DNA of 64,000 nucleotides, taken from assembly GCA_029891385.1 (NCBI GenBank), contig JAIWQS010000093.1:930001-994000 (forward strand), read 5' to 3'. The translations under genes were made by a program, and so were the position numbers. The DNA comes from Erythroxylum novogranatense. Its lineage: Eukaryota > Streptophyta > Magnoliopsida > Malpighiales > Erythroxylaceae. Numbering within the stretch: position 1 is the first letter of the stretch; each line of letters begins with the position of its first letter. Of this stretch, positions 33,378 through 45,589 are shown piece by piece. The notes beneath the pieces are model-generated. The model was not told where the DNA came from and ran no database searches. It saw only the letters and a program-made list of their open reading frames with translations.

Positions 33378-33395
33378 AATCTCCCACTTGACCTA

Positions 33396-33940
33396 AAGCC
33401 AATCGCCTTGGTATCTAATACCATAAGCTTAGTACATGAGAATCAAAATTCTTCCGTGACAATGGCTTTGTCAACGGATCGACAATGTTACGCTTCAGGA
33501 ATTCTCTCTATCGTGACATCACCCCGCGAATGATCTCCCGAATCGATGGTATCGGTAGTACGTGTTTGGATCGTTGATGTGACCTTGATTCTTTCGCTGC
33601 AAGAATAGCTCCATTGTTGTCACAATACAATCTGTATGGGCCCATCACGGTGGGAACTACACCAAGTTCAAGAATAAACTTCGATCCAAACTGCTTCCTT
33701 TGTTGCATCCGATCTTTGCAATGTACTCGCCTCGATCGTTGAATCGCCAGCCGTCTCGCTTGAACTCTTCCAACCGATCGCTCCTCCATTCATGTGAAAA
33801 CATAACTGATTGGGACCTGAGTCGCCCTTATCGATTAAAACCTGCATCTGATGCTCGCCACTTGAGATTTCCATCTCCATATATTAAGAAAACATCCTTA
33901 GTTCTTCGTAAGTACTTTAGGATATTCTCGATACCACCCA
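33396..33940 (-). pseudogene. pol: C2 RNase H remnant
   Basis: Minus-strand pieces in different frames: KDVFLIYGDGNLK near 33890, NGGAIGWKSSSETAGDSTIE near 33790-33730, LGVVPTVMGP near 33670-33640 and LYCDNNGAILAAKESRSHQ near 33630-33580. The order is right for RNase H next to the polypurine tract. Small indels separate the blocks. Confidence 0.87.
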
Positions 33941-34990
33941 AGGACTTCACAGGGATCCGATTGGTATCCGCTCGAACACTTAGAGCATATGATACATCGG
34001 GTCTCGTGACATAGCATTGCGCATATATAGATCCTATCGCAGACGACACGGGATCATATTCATACGCATCCTCTCATCCTCATGTCCGAGGGACACATAG
34101 ACTTCTAGAGCGATATCCCATGAGACATGGAAAGATACCTCTCTTGGATTGCTCCATGCTAAACCTCTTTAGCATCTTGTCTATGTACGTTATTTGTGAA
34201 AGATCAAGCAACCTCTTGACCTATCTCTATAAATCTTTATCCCAAGGATATAAGTTGCTTCTCCAAGGTCTTTCATGGCAAATTGTTTCGACAACCAAAT
34301 TTTCTTGACAGAAGATTGAGACATCGCTTCCTAGTAACAATATGTCATCTACATATAACACAAGGAATACGATTGCAGTTCCATTAACCTTCTTATACAC
34401 AATGTTCATCCGAATTTGTGAGAAACCAAACTCTTTGATTGTCTCATCAAACGGATATTCCAACTCCTGGATGCTTGCTTTAATCCATAAATGGATTTAC
34501 GAAGCTTGCATACCTTTTCGCCATCATAGGAAATGAAGCCCTCAAAGTTGTGTCATATACACATCCCCAAATCGATTTCCATTCAGAAAGTCGTCTTCAC
34601 ATCCATTTGCCATATCTCATAATCATAATGAGTGCAATGGCTAGGAGTATCCTAATGGATTTAAGCATTGTTATCGATGAAGGTCTCGTCATAGTCAACT
34701 CCTTGTCTTTGACGAAAGCCTTTAGCCACAAGCCTTGCTTTATAGGTAATCACATTACCATCCATATCGGTTTTCTTCTTGAAAACCCATTTGCACCCTA
34801 TAGGTTTTATCCTTGGTGCATCAACCAAAGTCCATACTTGGTTTTCGTACATGGAATCCATTTCGCATTTCATGGCACGAAGCCATTTCTCGCACTCGAA
34901 CTCTTCGTAACCTCTTCATAGGTAGTAGGCTCATCATCCTCTATGAGTAATACGTCATTCGTTCACTCACGAAATTCATATCTCTCAGAA
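33941..34990 (-). pseudogene. pol: C2 reverse transcriptase remnant
   Basis: Minus strand. The N-terminal side has MKCEMDSMYENQVWTLVDAP and GCKWVFKKKTDMDGNVITYK (34873 to about 34740). Next come the ARLVAKGFRQRQGVDYDETF block, the EYPFDETIKEFGFSQ region (about 34460) and catalytic YVDD (34355-34344) within FLVLYVDDILLLGSDVS. Small frameshifts lie between blocks and in the GDGEKV region. Confidence 0.9.
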
Positions 34991-35149
34991 CAGAGCGATC
35001 CTACTGACCTCACGAATTACGTGTGTAGTAGAAGGTTGAACTGCTACCTCATCTGTATGAGTTACAGCTTTTGAGTTCAGCAGATTGATTTGGCGTCGTC
35101 CGAGTATCTTGAACTTCTTCAAGGTCAATTTTGCTCCCATCGCCTTCTT

Positions 35150-35528
35150 GTAAAAGAAACTTTTTCTAAAAAGACAGCATGCATCGAAACAAACACCTTT
35201 TGTTCCTCAAATAAGGTAGAATTGATATCCTCTTGTTTCTTTAGGATATCCTACGAGCGCACACCGCCGACTTTGCTTCAAGCTTATCGACTTTGTCCGC
35301 TTCACATAAGCGTGACAACCCCAAACTTTCAAATAAGAAAGATAAGGTTTCTTGTTAGTCCACATCTCATATGGAGTAACATCAACTGTCTTTGATGGAA
35401 CTCTATTTAACAAGTAAACAACTGTCTCGAGCGCATACCCCCAAAAGGATTTTGGTAACTGTGCAAAGCCCATCATAGATCGAACCATGTCCAGCAAGGT
35501 TCGATTTCTCCTTTCTGCCACACCATTG
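35150..35528 (-). pseudogene. pol: C2 integrase, C-terminal part, cut by C3
   Basis: Minus-strand frame 35521-35207 reads MAERRNRTLLDMVRSMMGFA, LPKSFWGYALETVVYLLNRV, VDVTPYEMWTNKKPYLSYLK and VWGCHAYVKR. It begins at the catalytic-Glu end of the core (the GVAERRN motif is cut here). The D-D part is at 45079-45530 on the far side of C3. Confidence 0.92.
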
Positions 35529-37348
35529 TGTTAGAGTAGTGCCCTAAAGGCAATCCCCTTTAGCGCTTTTTGTTCATAGTCATGTACAGACTTTATGAAT
35601 AAATAAAGAAATGCATGTTTCATTTATTTGATATTCTTTATGAATTGATATTGATCTTTAATCAAATTAATGAAGTCCATGATATATGACATAGCATGAA
35701 GGAAATTATGATGTGATCATAATCACGAGATTCCTATCATGTGCAATTATGTCGTTGTTCAAATTTTTCCTAGTCATAGGATTAATGAGATGGACATCAT
35801 TAATCGAGACAGACTAGCATATGTCATACTCCTTGATTGGATCAAGCGGTGGATCTCGTAAAGCGTAAATATGAGATATTTAGAGTTGACATATGGATGC
35901 TTACTAGTCGTAGTAAGTTCATTGGATGACTGCCATGAGATCATCACATGGATTTAATATCAGTGATAATTTCATCATAGCAATGGTGCAAGTATGCTTA
36001 GACTTGAGGTACTCAACGATATCTTGGATATCGATCCTGTGCTTTGACTCCATTCCTTATGGCCTTCCAGAGGTTACTCATAGGGTGGTGCTTGGAGTGC
36101 AGTTTGAGGTATTCAAGGTAATTGAGTAGCCAATAAAGGATTCATCACTTACGTGAGAGCGTAAAAGATACCTCGCCTCTCGTCGGGATCATTACTTTAA
36201 GTCTCTCGGCAGAGATGACTATGTCATGAAGAGTGTCTTCATGGACATATAAAGTAATGATTCCTCGACAGAACTGATTTCACTAGGCTAGACTTAGTCT
36301 AGTAAGAGTCGACATATTAGCCATACTCATAACCAAGTGGGGTATAGGATGATGAAAGGACTAATTACACAAAGAATTGTTCATGGAAGGGTTCGTGATC
36401 TGGTTCGTGATGAATTCATCAAACCGACATTGTCCGGTCAATTGGGGGTCATGATGTATTGCTAGATACCGCTCATGACTTGCTCAGATTAATTGTTAAT
36501 CTAAGTGGCCAACATAACCGGAAACCTAAAGGGTCACACGCATAAGAGTGTTTCAGAGGATCTGTAAAATAGTAATTGGACAGAGTTCCAATTATGGAGA
36601 GCATTAGGATTTAATGGATCCCGATGAGATCGAGGTATGTCCCGATGAGATCGCGACATCGATATTGCTGAAAAAAGTTTTCGGTGGTTTTTCCGTGCCG
36701 GGGCCCGGTAGGACTGACTCCGGTGTGACTGGACCATTTTAGCAATATATATACATATATATATATGATTAATTAAATAAATAAATAATTAATATATATA
36801 TATATGTGTTGGTCACGTGGATGGAGGAGAAGAATCAAGGAAGCTTCCATTTGGAAGCTTAGTCATCATCTTCATTTAATTACAAAAGGACAAAAAACAT
36901 GGAAGAGTGAGGTGATGATCGTTGCTTATGTAAAAGGAAGAAAAGAAAGACTTTTTTCTTGGTTTTTAACAAGATCATCATCGTGGCTTTTGAAAGAAAG
37001 AAAGGTTTTATGAAAACCTAAGAGAAAATAGTTTTCTCTCTTCTTCATCTCTCATCAAGGCTCTCTTCTTCAAGCTTTTGTCATCTTCTTCAACGTTGAT
37101 CCAAGCTCTCCAGGACAGAGGTAGGGTCTAGCAGCTCTTATTTTGTTCTAGCTATTTCCGGGTCAAAGAGGTTTGACTCGATTAGGTTTTCTGATCTCTG
37201 CGTGGATACCTTTAGAGATAGTCTCTATTGGCTATTCAGGTTTGAGGTTTTCATACCGACACGGGATCCTGGGTTTCGGGAAGGTCGGGAATAAAAATTT
37301 TGTTTCCGCTGCTGGAACATGTGATGTTCCTCCCGGGATTTTCCTACA
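35529..37348 (+). repeat. C3 5' LTR
   Basis: 1820 bp, TGTTAGAGTAGTGCCC to CCTACA. The TATA-like region at 36743-36802 is longer than in C0. The last 250 bp are closer to the C0 5' LTR than to its own 3' partner. Confidence 0.94.
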
Positions 37349-37349
37349 G

Positions 37350-37361
37350 TGGTATCAGAGA
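37350..37361 (+). other. C3 primer binding site
   Basis: TGGTATCAGAGA, Met-tRNA type, one base from TGGTATCAGAGC, two bases after the LTR. Confidence 0.87.
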
Positions 37362-39438
37362 GTCTGGTGTCGTGTATGAAGCTTTAACTGAAGCTAGATC
37401 ATAAACCCTAATTGCTTGTGATGTTGTAGCATGCATTCTGTTCAGATTTCGAATTGCTATAGAGATAGGGTTTTCGAAATTTTTCTACCCAGGAATGTTC
37501 ATAACATGTTATAGAATATGTCTATGAATTTTCAGAATTTATCGATTTGATTAGATAAAGTTTTGCTAATTATTTCCCTAAGCTTACAGATGCTGTTTTT
37601 GAAACGATTCTGTGAACAGGCAGTAGTATAAAATCAAGAATAAATTCTAGAAAAATCTTTTTCTGGATTTGCCTTCACCTAAATGTCTCTAAGATGTTGG
37701 TGAATGTCTGTGAGCATGGAAATTGGATTTCAAGGTGATTGGATATTTATTTTCGATTTTATTCTATACTGTCGGGAATTGCTGTGCTGATGAACACAGT
37801 TTTGGAATCGGCTTAGTTATTTTGGTTGACTGAGTTTTTGATGGCCTAAAATCCTGAAACAATTCAGGTAGCATGTTCAGAACATTTAGTAACCTATATA
37901 ATGTTCTCATGATTTATTGAAATTGTTTCATTGATCATTTCAAGCAATGTACAGAACTGGACAGTTTTGGTGAAAATTGTTGGGACTGTTTTGCTTGGCT
38001 TGATTGAGTTTGCTTTTTCAATTCCAATGCCTTGCACCATTTTTAATGTGATTAAAAATGTGTTATCTTGATGTGGTATGATTTCCAAAGTGAATTGCTT
38101 GAAGTTGCTTTTCCAAGAATTTTTGAATGCCGAATTGGTCACATTTGTGTCTCGTTAGTACATTTCATTTTCTTGCTTGTTTTGGCCGTCACAATTTTTG
38201 TGACAAGTGCCGGAGTAGTTTTGAGAGTGTATACACTAGCTAGAGATGCTTAGGGTGATAATTTGGGTGTTCCTAAATTATTTGGAAATCTTAGAGTTAT
38301 GACTCATTTCAAGCTTTTCATATAGTTTAACTATTTAAGGCATTCACGAATCAATGAAGTGTTCATTGAGGCATCAATGTACAGATATTACCCTAGGTAT
38401 GATGGTGTTGAGAATTGGAATTGTATTGATTGAGGAATTAACCGATTAGAAATAATAGCAATCTTGCAGAATAAGTCGACTTGTTTGCTACATAAGTCGA
38501 CTTGTTTTCAGCATAAGTCGACTTGTTTGCTACATAAGTCGACTTGTTTGCAGGATAAGTCGACTTGTTTGCCAGATAAGTCGACTTGTTTTCTGGATAA
38601 GTCGACTTGTTTTCTGGATAACTCGACTTGTGTGTGGGCAGAAGCATAAGGTGACTTGCATTTGATGAAAGTCGACTTGTGACATGCTCAAGTTGGATGA
38701 TGGATGATTATAAGGATTGATTCAATTTGATTGATGAAACCTAAATCATGCCATATAGTCTAGCGACTATGATCCTTGACTTGGAGTCTAGAGTTTCTAA
38801 ATCCTCCTCGGTATATGAAAACTAACGCCTTCCATTAATATGGTAAGAACCCGAGTTCTTATAGGGATGGGTTGTTGGGTAAACCCAAGCTCACTCTATA
38901 CGGATATGTTCGAACCATGAAAATATGATTTTACGATTAATGGGTTGGTTTTCCCGAGGCGTTAGTTTGTTGAGTAAACTCAAGGTCAGCGTGGACAGAG
39001 GCGAAATTGGGTAGCATACATCGGATGTATGCGCATCAAAGAGTTGATACCGATGTAAGTGCATACATCAACAAGTTGATAGCAGCGATCGATAGTTGTG
39101 TCTAAGATGTAATTGGTATATCGATACCTCCGAGACATAAGGTGGCTTGTTGGGTAAATCAAGGTCATTCTCAATGTCGGTTATCGATGATGCAATTGGT
39201 ATGTTCGATACTACCGATTGACCTAAGTTATGACTTGTTGGGTAAACCCGAGGTCATTCTTAGCAATATCGGATGTCGACCCACTAGGACATTATGTCAC
39301 TTTGTTTCTTTGGATTAAGTAATGAGGGTTATGGATTCTATGAAACTAGTGGGAGCTTTTGCATATCATTCAAGTCCTTATGATTATGCACTATTCTATT
39401 CTAACATTCTTCTCTCTATCCGTGTAGGTTATTTGAAA
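37362..39438 (+). other. C3 untranslated leader
   Basis: About 2.1 kb with no gene, colinear with the C0 leader. It holds the GTCACAATTTTTGTGAC hairpin at 38188-38204, the 21-bp array at 38471-38638 and TTGGGTAAACCC-type repeats at about 38875, 38967, 39145 and 39235. Confidence 0.85.
38471..38638 (+). repeat. 21-bp tandem array of AAGTCGACTT
   Basis: Eight head-to-tail 21-bp units, ATAAGTCGACTTGTTTGCTAC and variants, start at 38471, 38492, 38513, 38534, 38555, 38576, 38597 and 38618. The palindromic core AAGTCGACTT is perfect in seven and AACTCGACTT in the last. Variation is confined to the spacer. The unit length is divisible by three, which creates a spurious open frame with 7-residue repeats. 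Confidence 0.97.
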
Positions 39439-40260
39439 ATGTCGTCAAGTGTGAATCTTGGCTCACTTATGGATTCCAACAAGTTAAGCGGACGAATTTT
39501 CTTGATTTGGTTAAGGAATCGAGAATAGTTCTCGGATCTCAAAGTCCAGGATATATCCTAGATTTTTCGCTTCGGATGCACCTTTGTCGATCTTACGATG
39601 ATGATCGAAGGCATATAATAAGCATCTAAGGGCGGTGACATGGCGACTTGCATTATGCTTGCGTCGATGTCACTGAGCTGCGTATGAAGCGCGAGTCCAT
39701 GGATGCTCACACTATAGTTTTTCATCTTGGGGCTGTTTGACGAGCAAGCCCGGTCCAGAAAGGTTCGAGACCTCGAGGCTTCTCTTCACTACCAAGATGG
39801 CTCGAGGACATCTGGCATGCAAGACATACAAGATGAATGGCTATATTGAGAGATTGGTCGTCTTAGGTTTTGCAATAGATCATGAATTAAGTATAGACTT
39901 AATTCTGGTTGGATGTCAAGCAGCTTATGCACGATTCGTCTAAACTATCGGATGAACCAAATATCCACTACAATACGAGGTGATCAATACTGCTCGAGAC
40001 AATTGACGGCACTATCAAAAGTGATAGTAAGCAAGTCTTTGGTAGTTGCTTCTTCATCTTTTAGGTCTAAGAAGAAAAATAACCCGAAGAAGAAAGCAAA
40101 GAAACCAAAGGAGGCACCATCGAAGAAGACCAAAGAAGCTGCCCTAAAAGGAACTTGCTTCCATTGCGGTAAAGATGGCCATTGAGGCATAATTGCAAAG
40201 TCTATCTAGAGTCATTAAAAGCGGAAGAAGGCATCAAATGCCTCAACTACTTGAGTTTGT
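39439..40260 (+). pseudogene. gag: C3 gag remnant
   Basis: ATG at 39439 starts MSSSVNLGSLMDSNKLSG then breaks after about 30 codons. Later blocks are MNGYIERLVVLGFAIDHELS (about 39834), NYRMNQISTT (about 39946), a lysine-rich linker (about 40070-40130) and an intact first part of the zinc knuckle, CFHCGKDGH at 40156-40182. This is followed by TGA where the family has Trp. Frameshifts lie between blocks. Confidence 0.88.
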
Positions 40261-40269
40261 ATGTCATTG

Positions 40270-40670
40270 AAGTTAATATTCTTGATCACAACATCACGGG
40301 TATTTGATCTTTGGTTGTGGCTCACACATATGCAATGATATCTGGGGCCTTAGGGACGATGGGCAACTTCGTGAAGGAGAGGTGACCTACGTGTTGGAAA
40401 TGGAGCAAAGAGTTCTTTGCATTAGTAGTAGGAACCTATGTTTTGTCTCTCCTCTTGGGCTTGTACTTGAATTGGATGATTGTTATTTTGTACTGTTTTG
40501 ACAAAGAATATATTATCATTTCTTATGCGAATAAATTTGGATTCCATATGAATTTTAATAGCAATGGTTGTTCTATTAATTCTAATGGAATGCTTTATGG
40601 AAGCGGTACATTGTGCAATGGTATTTACATATTAGATATGTCTAATCCATTTTAAATGTCAATGACACCA
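40270..40670 (+). pseudogene. pol: C3 protease remnant
   Basis: GCGSHICNDIWGLRDDGQL (about 40313-40369) matches the protease start, but the residues before it read LIFGCGSH, so the catalytic Asp-Thr is damaged. EGEVTYVLEME and LGLVLELDDCYFV follow in the same frame, then FHMNFNSNGCSINSNGMLYG in another. Confidence 0.83.
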
Positions 40671-40679
40671 AGCGGCATA

Positions 40680-41560
40680 AAAGAGATAATCTAAAGTCAA
40701 CTTACTTATGGCATTGTCGACTTGGCCATATAAATGAGACACGCGTCGCTAAGCTCCACAAGAGTGGCGGTTTAGGGTCATTTGATTATGAATCATATGA
40801 CACATGCGAATCTTGTTTATTAGGCAAGATGACTAAGTTACCCTTCAAGAGAAAGGGTGAACGAGTGATTGGGGTATTAGACCTAATACAATCAGATGTA
40901 TGCGGTCCGATGTCCATCCATGCCAGAAGTGGTTGTCGTTACTTCATTACCTTTATCGATGATTATTCACGATATGGGTACTTGTATCTGATGAGATACA
41001 AATCTGAAGCGTTTGAAAGGTTCAAACAATTGAGAAATGAAGTAGAAAACCAACTTGGTAAAAGTATCAAGGCATTACGATCCGATCGTGGTGGAGAATA
41101 CTTAGACCAGCAGTTTGAGGATTATCTCGGAGATAATGGCATTTTATCTCGGTGGACTCCTCCTTACGCCTTGACCTGGCGGTGTGGCTGAAAGGAGAAA
41201 TCGAACCTGTTGGACATAGTACGATCAATGATGGGTTCATGAAATTCGAAAATCGTTTTGGGGTATCGCTAGAGACAGCTGTTTACTTGCTAAACATAGT
41301 TCCCTCTAAGGCGAGTTGAAGTTACTCCATGAGATGTGGACTAACGAAAACCTTATCTTTCTCATTTGAAAGTATGGGGTTGTCACGCTTCGTGAAGCGG
41401 ATTGATCGAGATAAGCTTGAAGCAAAGTCGACAAGTGTTTGTTTGTAGGATATCCTAAAGAGACCATGGGATATCAATTTTACCTTCTTTGAGGAACAAA
41501 GGTGTTTGTTTGAAGCATCTTGTCTTTAGAGAAAGAGTTTCTTACGAGAAGGCGGTAGGG
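40680..41560 (+). pseudogene. pol: C3 integrase remnant
   Basis: The open stretch 40829-41191 keeps two catalytic Asp regions: [20 protein letters not shown] and [20 protein letters not shown], followed by IKALRSDRGGEYLDQQFEDY. The HHCC region lies at about 40720-40830 with [14 protein letters not shown]. The Glu block is frameshifted at about 41165-41195 (GVAERRN region), and the C-terminal part (PYLSHLKVWGCHA equivalent) is broken at 41340-41420. Confidence 0.88.
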
Positions 41561-41639
41561 GAACAAAGTCGAACTTGAAGAAGTTGAAGATGCTCAAACA
41601 AGCCGAGATCAATGCTGAACACAGGGCTATCACTCATTC

Positions 41640-42600
41640 GGATGAAATGTGATTCAACCTACATTGCTACGAAGTTCGTGAGTCGATGGGATGCGCCTTG
41701 TTCTAGAGATATGGATTTCGTAAGTGAGCGAATGACGTATTGCTCATAGAAGATGATGAGCTGCTACTATGAAGAGATTACGAAAAGTTGATGCGAAAAT
41801 GGCTTTATGCCATGAAAGCGAAATGGATTCCATGTACATAAACCAAGTATGGACTTTGGTTGATGCACCAAAGGATAAAACCTATAGGGTGCAAATGGGT
41901 TTTCAAGAAGAAAACCAACATGGATGGTAATGTAATTACCTACAAAGCAAGGCTTGTGTTAAAAGATTTCGTCAAAGACAAGGAGTTGACTATGGCGAGA
42001 CCTTGACCCGTAGCAATGCTTAAATCCATTCGGATACTCTAGCCATTCTTTGCTCATTATGATTATGAGATATGGCAAATGGATGTGAGCGACTTTCCTT
42101 AACAAAAATCGGCGAGGATGTGTACATGACACAACCAGAGGGCTTCACTTCCGATGATGGCGAAAAGGTATGCAAGCTTCGTAAATCCATTTATGGATTG
42201 AAGCAAGCATCCGAGTTGGAACATCCGTTTTGATGAGTCAATCAAAGAGTTTGGTTTATCTCAAAATCCGGATGAGCATTGTGTACAAAAGGTTAATGGG
42301 AATGCAATCGTTTTCCTTGTGTTGTATGTAGATGACATCATTGCTACCGGAAGCGATGTCTCAATCGCAATCAGTTAAAATTTGGTTGTCAGCGATTTGC
42401 GATGAAAGACGCTTGGTGAAGCAACTTATATCCTTGGGATAAAGATTTATAGAGATAGATCAAAGAAGTTGCTTGGTCTTTCACAATCATCGATACATAG
42501 ACAAGATGCTAAAGAGGTTTAGCATGAAGCAATCGAGAGGTTTCTTCCATCACTCATGGGATAACACTCTCGAAATCTATATGTCTAAGACCACAAGATG
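41640..42600 (+). pseudogene. pol: C3 reverse transcriptase remnant
   Basis: Blocks: MDSMYINQVWTLVDAP (about 41826-41871), GCKWVFKKKTNMDGNVITYK (about 41887-41946), [18 protein letters not shown] (about 42125-42178), [10 protein letters not shown] (about 42184) and the catalytic YVDD at 42325-42336 followed by IIAT. The primary palm motif is intact. Small indels break the frame before and after it. Confidence 0.9.
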
Positions 42601-42609
42601 AGAGGATGC

Positions 42610-43280
42610 GACGATGGATCGGATCCGTATGCATCTTGATGGGATCGATCATGTATGCTATGTTATATACGAGGCCCGATGTATCGTATGCTCTAAGTAT
42701 TCTAGCGGATACCAATCGGATCTAGGAGAGTCATCTGGTGGCGCTAAGAATATCCTCAAGTACTTGCGAAGAACTAGGATGTTTCTTGATATATGGAGAT
42801 GGAAATCTCAAGTGGCGAGCATCTGGATGCGGTTTCCAATCGACAAGGATGACTCGGATCCCGATCGAGGTTATGTTTTCACGCTAAGCGGCGGAGCGAT
42901 CAGTTGGAAGAGTTCCAAACAAGAGGCATTAGCGATTCGACGACGAGTGATGCATTCTTTGCATCGAGGCTGCAAAGGAAGCTGTTTGGATCGAAAGTTC
43001 ATTTACGAACTTGGTGTAGTTCTATTGTGATGGACCCATACAGTTGTATTGTGACAACAATGGGGCTATTGCTCGAGCAAAAGAGCAGAGGTCTCACCTG
43101 CGATCTAAACACGTACTCATGAGATATCATCGATTAGAGATCATTGCTAGAGGTGATGTCGTGATCGAGAGGATTCCCATGAGCGAGAACATTGATGATC
43201 CGTTGAAGCCATTGTCACGGAAGAATTTTGATTCTCATGTACTAAACTATGGTATTAGATACCAAGGCGATTGGCTTTAG
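42610..43280 (+). pseudogene. pol: C3 RNase H remnant
   Basis: Frame 42614-43030 includes AKNILKYLRRTR, YVFTLSGGAISWKSSKQEA and FIYELGVVLL. The frame 43044-43280 starts YCDNNGAIARAKEQRSHLRS and ends at the polypurine tract with DPLKPLSRKNFDSHVLNYGI. The region between holds the TEAEY/AA block in a third frame. Confidence 0.88.
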
Positions 43281-43293
43281 GTCAGTGGGAGAT
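43281..43293 (+). other. C3 polypurine tract
   Basis: GTCAGTGGGAGAT, abutting the 3' LTR start; it lacks one A relative to the C0 tract. Confidence 0.86.
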
Positions 43294-45078
43294 TGTTGAA
43301 GTAGTGCCCTAAAGGCAATCCCTTTAGCGCTTTTTGTTCATAGTCGTATACGGACTTTATGAATAAATAAAGAAAGGCATGTTTCATTTATTTGATATTC
43401 TTTATGAATTGATATTGATCTTTAATCAAATTAATGAAGTCCATGATATATGACATAGCATGAAGGAAATTATGATGTGATCATAATCCGAGATTCCTAT
43501 CATGTGCAATTATGTCGATGTCTAAAATTTTCCTAGTCATAGGATTAATGAGGCTGGACATCATTAATCCGACGGACTAGCATATGTCATACTCCTTGAT
43601 TGGATCAAGCGGTGGATCTCGAAGCGTAAATATGAGATATTTAGAGTTGACATATGGATGCTTACTAGTGGTAGTAAGTTCATTGGATGACTGCCATGAG
43701 ATCATCACGTGGATTTAATGTCGGTGATAATCTCATCATAGCAATGGTGCAAGTATCCTTAGACTTGAGGTGCTCGGCGATATCTTGAATCTTGATCACG
43801 TACTTTGACTCCATTCCTTATGGCCTTCGAGAGGTTACTCATAGGGTGGTGCTTGGAGTGCAGTTTGAGGTATTGAAGGTAATTGAGTAGCGATAAAGTT
43901 CATCACTTACGTGAAACGAGAAGAGATACCACAGCCTTCGTCGGGATCATTACTTTAAGTCTCGGCGAGCATGACTATGTCATGAAGAGTGTCTTCATGG
44001 ACATATAAAGTAATGAGTCCTCGGGCGAGGCTGATTTCATAGGCTAGACTTAGTCTAGTAAGAGTTGACATATTAGCCATACTCATAACCAAGTGGGGTA
44101 TGGGATGATGAAAGGACGAATTGCCACGATGTTATACATGGAAGGGTTCGTGATACGGTTACGTGATGAATTCATCAAGCCGATTCTTGTCCGGTCAATT
44201 GGGGGTCATGATGTGTTGCTAGATACGCTCATGACTTGCTCAGATTAATTGTTAACCTAAGTGGCCAACATAGCGGAAACCTAAAAGGTCGCGCGATAAG
44301 AGTGTTTCGGAGGATCGTAAAATAGTAATTGGACGAGTTCCAATTATGGAAACATTAGGATTTAATGGATCGATGAGATCGAGATATGTCCCGATGAGAT
44401 CGCGACATCGATATTCTTGAAAAAGGTTTTCGGTGGTTTTTCGTCAAGGGCCGTAGGGACCGACTCCGTGTGTTGGACCACTTTAGCATATATATATATA
44501 TATATATATGATTAATTAATTAAATAATTAATTAATATATATATATGTGTTGAGTCACGTGGATGGAGGAGAAGAATCAAGAAGCTTCCATTTGGAAGCT
44601 TAGTCATCATCTTCATTTAATTACAAAAGGACGAAAAACATGGAAGAGTGAGGTGATGATGGTTGCTTATGTAAAGGAAGAAAAGAAAGACTTTTTCTTG
44701 GTTTTAACAAGATCATCATCGTGGCTTTTGAAAGAAAGAAAGGTTTATGAAACCTAAGAAAATAGTTTTCTCTTCTTCATCTCTCATCAGGCTCTCTTCT
44801 TCAAGCTTTTGTCATCTTCTTCAGCGTTGATCCAAGCTCTCCGGGGACGGAGGTAGGTCTGGCAGCTCTTATTACATTACAGCTATTTCTGGTCAAAGAG
44901 GTTTGACTCGGTTGGGTTTTCTGATCTCTGCATGGATACCTTTAGAGATAGTCTCTATTGGCTATTCAGGTTTGAGGTTTTCATACCGACAAGGGATCAC
45001 AGGTTAAGGAAGGTCCGGGAATAAAAATTTTTGTTTCATTCTTTGGAACATGTGATGTTCCTCCGGGATTTTCCTACA
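43294..45078 (+). repeat. C3 3' LTR
   Basis: 1785 bp, starting TGTTGAAGTAGTGCCC (A for G and a missing base against the family TGTTAGAG) and ending CCTACA. Its terminal region shares non-family words with the C0 3' LTR (TATTACATT, GGATCACAGG). Confidence 0.93.
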
Positions 45079-45530
45079 TTGTCTTTGTGGTGTATAAGGT
45101 GGAGTCGAGATAAAATCCCATTATCTACGAGATAATCCAAAACTCTTGAGTCTAAGTATTAGCCACCACGATCGAGATCGTAATGTCTTAATACTTTTCC
45201 CAGTTGTTTTCTACTTCATTCTGAATTTTTGAACTTTTCAACGCTTCAGATTTGTATCTCATCGGATACAAGTACCCATATCGAGAATAATCATCGATAA
45301 AGGTAATGAAATAACGATCACCACTTCGGCATGGATGGACATCGGACCACATACATCCGAATGTATTAGGTCTAATAATCGATCGCTCGTTCACCCTTTC
45401 CTTAAAAGGTAACTTAGTCATCTTGCTAACAAACAAGATTCACATGTGTCATATGATTCATAATCAAATGACCCTAAACATCCACTCTTATGGAGCTTAG
45501 CGATCGTCTCTCGATTATGTGGCGGCGACA
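45079..45530 (-). pseudogene. pol: C2 integrase, N-terminal and D-D part
   Basis: Minus-strand frame 45436-45188 reads [38 protein letters not shown] and SRYGYLYPMRYKSEA. The second catalytic Asp region FIDDYSRYG is intact. The first (SDVCGPM in the family) is shifted to MWSDVHPC. It joins 35528 when C3 is removed. Confidence 0.9.
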
Positions 45531-45589
45531 ATGCCATAAGTAAGTTGATTTTAAATTATCTCTTTTATGTCTTTTCTTGTCATTGACAT

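Larger units (their letters stand above)
35529..45078 (+). mobile_element. Copia C3, plus strand, inserted in C2 integrase
   Basis: Full-length 9550-bp element with LTRs 35529-37348 and 43294-45078, primer site 37350, leader, gag-PR-INT-RT-RH remnants and polypurine tract 43281-43293. It interrupts C2 between CCACACCATTG and TTGTCTTTGTGG; the uninterrupted C1 copy at 51210-51225 reads CACACCATTATCTTTGTGG. The expected duplication CATTG is present on the left (35524-35528). On the right the LTR end CCTACA runs into TTG, so two bases are missing or shared. It is in the opposite orientation to C2. Confidence 0.92.

Noticed and set aside
38438..38649. Open frames on both strands with 7-residue KSTC-type repeats
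   Set aside because: They arise because the 21-bp leader array is divisible by three. They have no start context or family motif, lie in the untranslated leader, and do not occur in the leaders with irregular spacing.
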